A stretch of 64,000 nt of DNA from Siphonodentalium dalli (Eukaryota; Mollusca; Scaphopoda; Gadilida; Siphonodentaliidae): assembly GCA_032622095.1 (NCBI GenBank), contig CP136062.1, positions 140,944,351 through 141,008,350 on the forward strand, given 5' to 3'. A program made the translations under genes and the position numbers. The notes beneath the pieces are model-generated. The model made no database searches, was not told the DNA's origin, and saw only the letters and a list, made by a program, of their open reading frames with translations. This document shows, one piece after another, positions 54,601 to 64,000 of this stretch; within the stretch, counting starts at the first letter, position 1, and each line of letters begins with the position of its first letter.

Positions 54601-57600
54601 ATATATTTTGTCTTCAAACAACGTATTCTACAATGCCAAATTGTTACCAAGAGGTTCAACTTATAAATCAGACATTACTGCATCTTACGTGATAATAAAA
54701 TCTGACCTTTTACATCGTATTTGATCAATTATAATCTAAAACATCCCTTGGTTGAGAAACCCGCCACGCAATATCACTACAGCAATATGCCTACCCACAG
54801 CCACCAGCCTATAGGGTTATCGGGCGTGGTCTGATCATCATAAAATTTGTCATGGATGTTAACAATGACATGTAGATGGGAACGAGTCATTTTGGGGTAA
54901 TTCGGCCAAAAAGCATGGCCGCCAGCAGCCATCTTTGATTTCAAAATTCAATTCATTAGCACGGGCTACAGGTCGTACTGTTCGTCTGATCATCATGAAA
55001 TTTGTCATGGATGTTAATATTGACATGTAGATGGGAACAATTAATTTTGGGGTCATTCGGCCAAACAACATGGCCACTGGCAGCCATCTTAGATTTTACT
55101 CTTTGCATGACTAAATCCTTTAGCACGGGCTACAGGTCGTACCTTTGGTCAGATCATCATTAAATTTGTCATGGATGTTAACAATGACATTTAAATGGGA
55201 ACGAGTCATTTTGGGGCCATTCGGCCAAAAAACATGGCCACCAGCAGCCATCTTGGATTTTACTCTTTGTATGACTAAATCCTTTAACACGGGCTACAGG
55301 TCGTACCTTTAGTCTGATCATCATAAAATTTGTCATGGCTGTTGAAATTGGAATGTAGATGGGAACGAGTCATTTTGGGGTCATTCGGAAAAAAAACATG
55401 GCCACCAGCGGCCATCTTTGATTTCAAAATTTAATCCATTAGCATGGGCCACAGGTCGTACTCTTCGTCTGATCATCATGAAATTTGTCATGGATGTTAA
55501 TATTGACATGTAGATGGGAACGAGTAATATTGGGGTCATTCGGCCAAAAAACATGGCCGTCAGCAGCCATCTTGGATTTTACTCTTTGTATGACTAAATT
55601 CTTTAGCACGGGCTACAGGTCGTACCTTTAGTCTGATCATCATAAAAAAATTCAGGGATGTTAACAATGACATGTAGATGGGAAACGAGTCATTTTGGGG
55701 TCATTCGGCCAAAAAACATGGCCGCAGCAGCCATCTTGGATTTTACTCTTTGTATGACTAAATCCTTTAGCACGGGCTACAGGTCATACCTTTAGTCTGA
55801 TCATCATAAAATTTGTCATGGATGTTAACAATGACGTGTAGATGGGAACGAGTCGTTTTGGGGTCATTCGGCCAAAAAACCTGGCCGCCAGCAGCCATCT
55901 TGGATTTTACTCTTTGTATGACTAAATCCTTTGGCGCGGGGCTACAGGTCGTACCTTTGGTCCGATCTTTATGAAATTTGTCATGAATGTTGACATTGTC
56001 ATGTAGATGGGAACGAATCATTTTGGGGTCAATCGGCAAAAAAACATGGCCACCAGCGGCCATTTTCGGTTTCAAAATTCAATCCATTGGTGCGGGCTAC
56101 AGGTCATACTGCTCGTCTGATCATCATGAAATTTGTCATGGATGTTAATATTGACATGTAGATGGGAACGAATCATTTTGGGGTTGTTTGGCCAAAAAAC
56201 ATGGCCACCAGCAGCCATCTTGGATTTTACTCTTTGCATGACTAAATCCTTTGGCACGGGCTACAGGTCGTAGCTTTGGTCAGATCTTCATGAAATTTGT
56301 CATGGATGTTAACAATGATATGTAGATGGGAACGAGTCATTTTGGGGTCATTCGGCATGAAAAAACATGGCCGCAGCAGCCATCTTGGATTTTAATCTTT
56401 GGATGACTAAATCCTTAGGCGCGGGCTACAGGTCGTAGCTTTGGTTAGATCTTCATGAAATTTGTCATGGATGTTAACAATGACATGTAGATGGGAACGA
56501 GTCATTTTGGGGTCATTCGGCCAAAAAACATGGCTGCCAGCAGCCATCTTGGATTTTACTCTTTGTATGACTAAATCCTTTGGCGCGGGGCTACAGGTCG
56601 TACCTTTGGTCCGATCTTTATGAAATTTCTCATGAATGTTGACATTGTCATGTAGATGGGAACGAATCATTTTGGGGTCAATCTGCAAAAAAACATGGCC
56701 ACCAGCGGCCATTTTGAATTTCAAAATTCAATCCATTGGCGCGGGCTACAGGTCATACTGCTCGTCTGATCATAATGAAATTTGTCATGGATGTTAATAT
56801 TGACATGTAGATGGGAACGAATCATTTTGGGGTTGTTTGGCCAAAAAACATGGCCACCAGCAGCCATCTTGGATTTTACTCTTTGCATGACTAAATCCTT
56901 TGGCACGGGCTACAGGTCGTAGCTTTGGTCAGATCTTCATGATATTTCATATGGATGTTAACAATAACATGTAAATGGGAACGAGTCATTTTGGGGTCAT
57001 TCGGAAAAAAAAACATGGCCACCAGCGGCCATCTTTGATTTCAAAATTTAATCCATTAGCATGGGCCACAGGTCGTACTCTTCGTCTGATCATCATGAAA
57101 TTTGTCATGGATGTTAATATTGACATGTAGATGGGAACGAGTAATTTTGGGGTCATTCTGCCAAAAAACATGGCCGTCAGCAGCCATCTTGGATTTTACT
57201 CTTTGTATGACTAAATTCTTTAGCACGGGCTACAGGTCGTACCTTTAGTCTGATCATCATAAAAATTTTCATGGATGTTAACAATGACATGTAGATGGGA
57301 ACGAGTCATTTTGGGGTCATTCGGCCAAAAAACATGGCCGCCAGCAGCCATCTTGGATTTTACTCTTTGTATGACTAAATCCTTTAGCACGGGCTACAGG
57401 TCGTACCTTTAGTCTGATCATCATAAAATTTGTCATGAATGTTAACAATGACATGTAGATGGGAACGAGTCATTTTTGGGGTCATTCGGCCAAATAACAT
57501 GGCCACCAGCAGCCATCTTGGATTTTACTCTTTGTATGACTAAATCCTTTAGCACGGACTACAGGTCATACCTTGAGTCTGATCATGATGAAATTTTTCA

Positions 57601-60162
57601 TGGCTGTTGAAATTGGAATGTAGATGGGAACAAGTCATTTTGGGGTCTTTCGGACGAAAAACATGGCCACCAGCGGCCATCTTTGATTTCAAAATTCAAT
57701 CCATTAGCACGGGCTACAGGTCGTACTGTTCGTCTGATCATCATGAAATTTGTCATGGATGTTAATATTGACATGTAGATGGGAACGATTAATTTTGGGT
57801 CATTCGGCCGAAAAACATGGCCGCAGCTGCCATCTTGGATTATACATTTTGTATGACTAAATCCTTTAGCACGGGCTACAGGTCGTACCTTTAGTCTGAT
57901 CATCATAAAATTTGTCATGGATGTTAACAATGACATGTAGATGGGAACGAGTCATTTTGGGGTAATTCGGCCAAAAAGCATGGCCGCCAGCAGCCATCTT
58001 TGATTTCAAAATTCAATTCATTAGCACGGGCTACAGGTCGTACTGTTCGTCTGATCATCATGAAATTTGTCATGGATGTTAATATTGACATGTAGATGGG
58101 AACAATTAATTTTGGGGTCATTCGGCCAAACAACATGGCCACTGGCAGCCATCTTAGATTTTACTCTTTGCATGACTAAATCCTTTAGCACGGGCTACAG
58201 GTCGTACCTTTGGTCAGATCATCATTAAATTTGTCATGGATGTTAACAATGACATTTAAATGGGAACGAGTCATTTTGGGGCCATTCGGCCAAAAAACAT
58301 GGCCGCCAGCAGCCATCTTGGATTTTACTCTTTGTATGACTAAATCCTTTAACACGGGCTACAGGTCGTACCTTTAGTCTGATCATCATAAAATTTGTCA
58401 TGGCTGTTGAAATTGGAATGTAGATGGGAACGAGTCATTTTGGGGTCATTCGGAAAAAAAACATGGCCACCAGCGGCCATCTTTGATTTCAAAATTTAAT
58501 CCATTAGCATGGGCCACAGGTCGTACTCTTCGTCTGATCATCATGAAATTTGTCATGGATGTTAATATTGACATGTAGATGGGAACGAGTAATATTGGGG
58601 TCATTTGGCCAAAAAACATGGCCGTCAGCAGCCATCTTGGATTTTACTCTTTGTATGACTAAATTCTTTAGCACGGGCTACAGGTCGTACCTTTAGTCTG
58701 ATCATCATAAAAAAATTCAGGGATGTTAACAATGACATGTAGATGGGAACGAGTCATTTTGGGGTCATTCGGCCAAAAAACATGGCCGCCAGCAGCCATC
58801 TTGGATTTTACTCTTTGTATGACTAAATCCTTTAGCACGGGCTACAGGTCATACCTTTAGTCTGATCATCATAAAATTTGTCATGAATGTTAATAATGAC
58901 ATGTAGATGGGAACGAGTCATTTTTGGGGTCATTCGGCCAAATAACATGGCCACCAGCAGCCATCTTGGATTTTACTCTTTGTATGACTAAATCCTTTAG
59001 CACGGACTACAGGTCATACCTTGAGTCTGATCATGATGAAATTTTTCATGGCTGTTGAAATTGGAATGTAGATGGGAACAAGTCATTTTGGGGTCTTTCG
59101 GACGAAAAACATGGCCACCAGCGGCCATCTTTGATTTCAAAATTCAATCCATTAACACGTGCTACAGGTCGTACTGTTCGTCTGATCATCATGAAATTTG
59201 TCATGGATGTTAATATTGACATGTAGATGGGAACGATTAATTTTGGGTCATTCGGCCGAAAAACATGGCCGCAGCAGCCATCTTGGATTATACATTTTGT
59301 ATGTCTAAATCCTTTAGCACGGGCTACAGGTCGTACCTTTAGTCTGATCATCATAAAATTTGTCATGGATGTTAACAATGACATGTAGATGGGAACGAGT
59401 CATTTTGGGGTAATTCGGCTGAAAAGAATGGCCGCCGGCAGCCATCTTTGATTTCAAAATTCAATTCATTAGCACGGGCTACAGGTCGTACTGTTCGTCT
59501 GATCATCATGAAATTTGTCATGGATGTTAATATTGACATGTAGATGGGAACAATTAATTTTGGGGTCATTCGGCCAAAAAACATGGCCGCTGGCAGCCAT
59601 CTTAGATTTTACTCTTTGCATGACTAAATCCTTTAGCACGGGCTACAGGTCGTACCTTTGGTCAGATCATCATTAAATTTGTCATGGATGTTAACAATGA
59701 CATTTAAATGGGAACAAGTCATTTTGGGGCCATTCGGCCAAAAAACATGGCCGCCAGCAGCCATCTTGGATTTTACTCTTTGTATGACTAAATCCTTTAA
59801 CACGGGCTACAGGTCGTACCTTTGGTCGAATCATTATGAAATTTGTCTTGACTTTTGACATTGACATGTAGATGGGAACGAGTCATTTTGGGGTTATTCA
59901 GCATTAAAACATGGCTGCCAGTGTCCATCTTGGATTCTACTCTTTGCATGACTAAAGCTATCAAATGTTTTTGCATTGTTGGAAAACATAGCCGCCAGCA
60001 ACCATCTTCGATTTTACTTTTATTTACATGTATATATATATCTCTTCATGTTGATAAACTAGTATTAGACATTCAACTTTCCACATTCCTAATCACTCCA
60101 TCGACAGTAACACATTAAATTATTCCCTTTCCAAGTTGAGCTACAGTATCATTGACACTTTC
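48678..60162 (+). mobile_element. Helentron-like (HINE) tandem-array element with higher-order repeats
   Basis: The 5' end TATCTCAACTTACTTTGTAA is followed by CCATGGGTTGGCGTCCGTCG and CCGTCAACAATTTCC. Dozens of 157-168-bp monomers follow, of two kinds: one ends TTTCAAAATTCAATCCATTG, the other GATTTTACTCTTTGCATGAC. The 3' end at 60162 is AAGTTGAGCTACAGTATCAT then GACACTTTCAT. CTCAACTT/AAGTTGAG are subterminal inverted repeats. A higher-order period of about 3.06 kb is seen (54859 to 57924; 51408 to 57598 after removing the 3126-bp insertion). A shorter period of 1448 bp occurs at 57.6-59.4 kb. Confidence 0.75.
51708..54828. mobile_element. TIR element (3121 bp) inserted in the tandem array
   Basis: Inverted ends of about 73 bp start CACGCCCGATAACCCTATAG and are near-identical. 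The flanks GTCTG at 51703-51707 and 54829-54833 are a 5-bp duplication; the unbroken site occurs in the array near 57890-57905. CAC-starting ends with a 4-5-bp duplication recall Transib or Chapaev-type elements. Several short ORFs inside (for example 53581-53841) match nothing I know, and no transposase was found. The 53.0-54.0 kb part is richer in CG than the surroundings. Confidence 0.85.
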
Positions 60163-60955
60163 ATTTTATTGATTATGAAAGGGATGAATACTAAAATATA
60201 TATAATTGTATGTTCTGCATTGTATGCAGTACAAAATAGCTCAAACTTATTTGGGTCCACTGTCGCTGTATAAGTTCGAACCACAGTAAAATCTAGCGTC
60301 CATATCGCAACTGAACATTGTAAATTCTCCGACAATAGACCGACGTATTGCGCTTGGAAACTTGAAAGATTTGATGTTGCTACGTCAACAGTCACTGAGC
60401 ATGTGTGCGTCCGTGATTATTGTCGGTGGCATTGTTTGATCTCGTTTAGCGGTCGCATGCATTTGCTGTACTCGGCAGTTCAGGGTACAAATTATTTTCA
60501 CATATTCTTATCTAATCACGATTCGGATGAAACGCATGCGTGTTTGGCATTGGAAAGTGGAAACATATGCCTCTATATAATAAGTCTGTTTGGTTCGCGC
60601 AAGATAATTACACACAAATCTGATAATCTGAGTAACGACAATAACACTAACTAGATTGAAAGTGTTTGTTGCAACAACAAAAAACATACTGAATTCCAAG
60701 ATGATTTAAATTGTTTTGTATGTTCGTTTGTTTGTTTGATACACCCAGTCACTCAGTAAGACAATCAGCTGCACATTTTGGCTCACACTATTGTGTATTG
60801 GCAATAAAGTTCACGGAGACTGTCGACGAACGCCATTTGTTTGCAGATTGGCAGTCACACATCGCCTTCCGTCATTAACCTCGTTAAAAAAAATCCACCG
60901 CATCGCGGTAATGTCAGCACATTTTACGTGATGCATTACCGCATGTCACTGCTCG
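60163..60955. repeat. Copy of the PIF-like element interior, lying between two array blocks
   Basis: Near-identical to 62612-63352, from TTTATTGATTATGAAAGGGA to GCATGTCACTGC, but without the GGCCAAAAC ends. The left neighbour is a complete Helentron-like 3' end; the right neighbour starts in mid-monomer. Confidence 0.8.
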
Positions 60956-62408
60956 TCTTCATCATGAAATTTGTCATAGATGTTAATATTGACATGTAGA
61001 TGGGAACGAGTCATTTTGGGGTCGTTCGGCCAAAAAACATGGCTGCCAGCAGCCATCTTGGATTTTACTCTTTGCATGACTAAATCCTTTGGCGCGAGCT
61101 ACAGGTCGTAGCTTTGGTCAAATCTTCATGAAATTTGTCATGGATGTTAACAATGACATGTAGATGGGAACGAGTCATTTTGGGGTCATTCGGCCAAAAA
61201 ACATGGCCGCCAGTGGCCATTTTGGATTTCAAAATTCAATCCATTGGCACGGGCTACAGGTCATACTGCTTGTCTGATCATCATGAAATCGTTCGGCCAA
61301 AAAACATGGCTGCCAGCAGCCATCTTGGATTTTACTCTTTGCATGACTAAATCCTTTGGCGCGAGCTACAGGTCGTAGCTTTGGTCAAATCTTCATGAAA
61401 TTTGTCATGGATGTTAATATTGACATGTAGATGGGAACGAGTCATTTTGGGTTCGTTCGGCCAAAAAACATGGCTGCCAGCAGCCATCTTGGATTTTACT
61501 CTTTGCATGACTAAATCCTTTGGCACGGGCTACAGGTTGTAGCTTTGGTCAGATCTTCATGAAATTTGTTATGGATGTTAACAATGACATGTAGATGGGA
61601 AAGAGTCATTTTGGGGTCATTCGGCCAAAAAACATGGCCGCCAGCAGCCATCTTGGATTTTACTCTATGCATGACTAAATCCTTTGGCGCGTCCTACAGG
61701 TCGTAGCTTTGGTCAGACCTTCATGAAATTTGTCATGGATGTTAACAATGACTTTAGGTGGGAACGAGTCGTTTTGGGGTCATTCGGCCAAAAAACCTAG
61801 CCGCCAGCAGCCATCTTGGATTTTACTCTTTGTATGACTAAATCCTTTGGCGCGGGGCTACAGGTCGTACCTTTGGTCCGATCTTTATGAAATTTGTCAT
61901 GAATGTTGACATTGTCATGTAGATGGGAACGAGTCATTTTGGGGTCAATCGGCCAAAAAACATGGCCACCAGCGGCCATTTTGGATTTCAAAATTCAATC
62001 CACTGGCGCTGGCTACAGGTCATACTGCTCATCTGATCATCATGAAATTTGTCATGGATGTTAATATTGACATGTAGATGGGACCGAGTCATTTTGGGGT
62101 TGTTTGGCCAAAAAATATTATCTTGGATTTTACTCTTTGCATGACTAAATCCTTTGGCACGGGCTACAGGTCGTAGCTTTGTCAGATCTTCATGAAATTT
62201 GTTATGGATGTTAACAATAACATGTAAATGGGAACGAGTCATTTTGGGGTCATTCGGCAAAAAAACATGGCTGCCAGCGGCCATCTTAGATTTAACTTTT
62301 TGCATAACTAGGCCTTTCAACTTTCCACATTCCTAATCACTCCATTGACTTTAACACATGAAATTATTCCCTTTCCAAGTTGAGCTACAGTGTCATTGAC
62401 ACTTTCAT
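60956..62408 (+). mobile_element. Helentron-like array, 5'-truncated, with 3' end
   Basis: The array resumes inside a monomer (CTGCTCGTCTTCATCATG), runs about nine units and ends AAGTTGAGCTACAGTGTCAT then GACACTTTCAT at 62408. The AGTGTCATTGACACT hairpin is perfect here. Confidence 0.72.
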
Positions 62409-62537
62409 TAGATTGATTGTTGTGATTATTCATTGGCATATTTGAAACATTATTGCGGTTTGATTCTAGTTCCTTTGCTGGTACGTCGACTGGCGTGTAT
62501 CTCTCTTCTCGTACAACACCACCACTACTCATATTTA
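62409..62537 (-). pseudogene. LINE ORF1-like gene, N-terminal fragment 2
   Basis: The minus frame MSSGGVVREERYTPVDVPAK, ELESNRNNVSNMPMNNHNNQ, S continues in frame from 63818 across the PIF-like insertion, and into 48677 (NNAEGMQMPVTV) across the array block. It is Asn/Ser-rich and probably a flexible linker of ORF1. Confidence 0.65.
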
Positions 62538-63814
62538 GGCCAAAACAAAAAATAGGTGTGTTTGGGGTCTCCCGACCGACCCTATAAAAAGTCGCCGACC
62601 CTAATTTTTTTATTGATTATGAAAGGGATGAATACTAAAATATATATAATTGTATAACTTAATTGGGTCCACTGTCGCTGTATAATTTCGAACCACAGTA
62701 TAATCTAGCGTCCATATCGCAACTGAACATTGTAAATTCTCCGACAATAGACCGACGTATTGCGCTTGGAAACTTGAAAGATTTAATGCTGCTACGTCAA
62801 CAGTCACTGAGCATGTGCGCGTCCATGATTATTGTCGGTGGCATTGTTTGATCTCGTTTAGCGGTCGCATGCATTTGCTGTACTCAGCAGTTCAGGGTAC
62901 AAATTATTTTCACATATTCTTATCTAATCATGATTCGGATGAAACGCATGCATGTTTGGCATTGGAAAGTGGAAACGTATGCCTCTATATAATAAGTCTG
63001 TTTGGTTCGCGCAAGATAATTACACACAAATCTGATAATCTGAGTAACGACAATAACACTAACTAAATTGAAAGTGTGTGTTGCAACAAAAAAAAACATA
63101 CTGAATTCCAAGATGATTTAAATTGTTTTGTATGTTCGTTCATGTGTTTGATACACCCAGTCACTCGGTAAGACAATCAGTTGCACATTTTGGCTCACAC
63201 TATTGTGTATTGGCAATACAGTTCACGGAGACTGTCGACGAACGCCATTTGTTTGCAGATTGGCAGTCACACATCGCCTCCCGTCATTAACCTCGTTAAA
63301 AAAATCTACCGCATCGCGGTAATGTCAGCACATTTTACGTGGTGCATGTCACTGCAGTACTAGCATTCGTTAACGTTGGTAATGTGGTGGTACCGCGAAT
63401 GGTCCGGTGGTACCGCGGTACCACTCGGTAGTGAAACCGCGAATCGGCGGTATCACGCGGTATTATATTTATATTTGTGTATTAATATGATCCATATATT
63501 CCATCCATATGAATGGGAAAGGTTCCATTTACCATTACATAAAGGCAACATTGCTTGATTTGCAACCAAATCTGCCCAAAAAGGTATGTTTCAGATAGAA
63601 AGGTATGTTTACAAATTAACTATAGAGATAATAAGTACTTTTGGTGTCCACTTTATGCTCATAAACCCTTTTACTGCACCTTAATTGAGGGAAAACCCCG
63701 GAAATTTCCAAATACTAAAAGTTTCTTAAAAAAAAAATAATTAAAAAACCTACCTACCTACCCTAATTTTTTAGTGGTAGTTGACCCCAAACACACCTAT
63801 TTTTTGTTTTGGCC
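62538..63814. mobile_element. PIF/Harbinger-like element (1277 bp) inserted in ORF1
   Basis: A perfect 30-bp inverted repeat starts GGCCAAAACAAAAAATAGGT and is flanked by TTA on both sides (62535-62537 and 63815-63817). GG-starting ends and a TTA/TAA 3-bp duplication are PIF/Harbinger traits. Removing the element rejoins the ORF1 frame. The interior (62612-63352) has no recognisable transposase; CCTACCTACC and CCGACCGACC runs lie near the ends. Confidence 0.85.
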
Positions 63815-63817
63815 TTA

Positions 63818-64000
63818 TCGTATTCGAAAGTACATCATTCGCACCTGGAATAGTCTTATTGAGGAGTCTCTCCAGTGAATCAATTTGTGTTTTCATCCTA
63901 TTTAACTCTGTTGATAAGCGACAAACACCACGATCAATCATGTTAATTGGCGGCAATTTTGACAGATCCCTTGCAACGAATATTACATTTACATTACATT
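63818..64000 (-). pseudogene. LINE ORF1-like gene, N-terminal fragment 1 (runs off the window)
   Basis: The minus frame VFVARDLSKLPPINMIDRGV, CRLSTELNRMKTQIDSLERL, LNKTIPGANDVLSNTI stays open to the window edge. The ARDLxKLPPxN segment and the following coiled coil (heptads around TELNRMKTQIDSLERLL) resemble the N-terminal part of LINE ORF1 proteins. The true start lies outside the window. Confidence 0.7.

Noticed and set aside
7865..62320. Families of 60-114-residue ORFs such as those with KSKMAAGGHVFWPNDPKM or PIYMSILTSMTNFMMIRR in the tandem arrays
   Set aside because: They repeat because the monomers repeat, occur in several frames and both orientations, and break whenever a monomer has an indel. 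The mobile-element ends explain the block without coding.
60140..63111. Paired ORFs in 60.2-60.7 and 62.6-63.1 kb (for example with HACLALESGN)
   Set aside because: The two copies are conserved only because the DNA segment is duplicated. Frames on both strands are equally open and nothing resembles a known domain.
1..64000. tRNA, rRNA or bacterial operon features
   Set aside because: No cloverleaf with A/B boxes, rRNA core segment, Shine-Dalgarno-led gene series or terminator array was recognised in any part.

Overview
The window is animal nuclear DNA. Genes are split by GT-AG introns, single-copy coding sequence is about 1-2% of the length, and nearly all the rest is transposon-derived. The repeat types (hAT and piggyBac-like MITEs, L2-type LINE debris, tandem-repeat-bearing Helentron-like elements, many perfect palindromes) suit a marine invertebrate such as an echinoderm, hemichordate or mollusc. 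The sequence alone does not settle the phylum.

One cellular gene can be assembled: a LYAR orthologue (cell growth-regulating nucleolar protein) on the minus strand. It has eight coding exons between 36627 (ATG) and 6344 (stop), all in compatible phase, giving 334 residues. It starts with the LYAR C2HC zinc-finger module, has a conserved KKAKF helix region and a Lys/Glu-rich middle, and ends in the conserved C-terminal domain. An AATAAA lies about 110 bp after the stop. The start exon has an upstream splice acceptor, so the promoter and a 5' UTR exon probably lie beyond 36660 and were not located.

Layout: 1-6.2 kb holds a foldback-like element, a hAT MITE and palindromes. 6.3-36.7 kb is LYAR, with seven introns (0.8-7.8 kb) packed with mobile DNA: hAT copies with 8-bp target duplications, TTAA-flanked MITEs, hairpin-spacer-hairpin MITEs, a dead L2 LINE and Helentron-like tandem repeats. 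36.7-44.9 kb is intergenic or 5' flanking DNA with more nested MITEs. 44.9-64 kb is one broken LINE ORF1-like gene on the minus strand, split by at least three insertions: a 3.1-kb inverted-repeat element that itself carries two other elements, a 13.7-kb tandem-array block, and a PIF/Harbinger-like element.

The 48.7-62.4 kb block is the most striking structure. It is an array of about 160-bp monomers with a higher-order period near 3.06 kb. It is bounded by a CTCAACTT subterminal inverted repeat and a short 3' hairpin, and appears inserted between two T's. This matches Helentron-associated (HINE or 'pearl'-type) elements. No rRNA, tRNA, CRISPR or prokaryotic feature was seen. No clearly new protein system was found; the novelty is in the nested repeat architecture.
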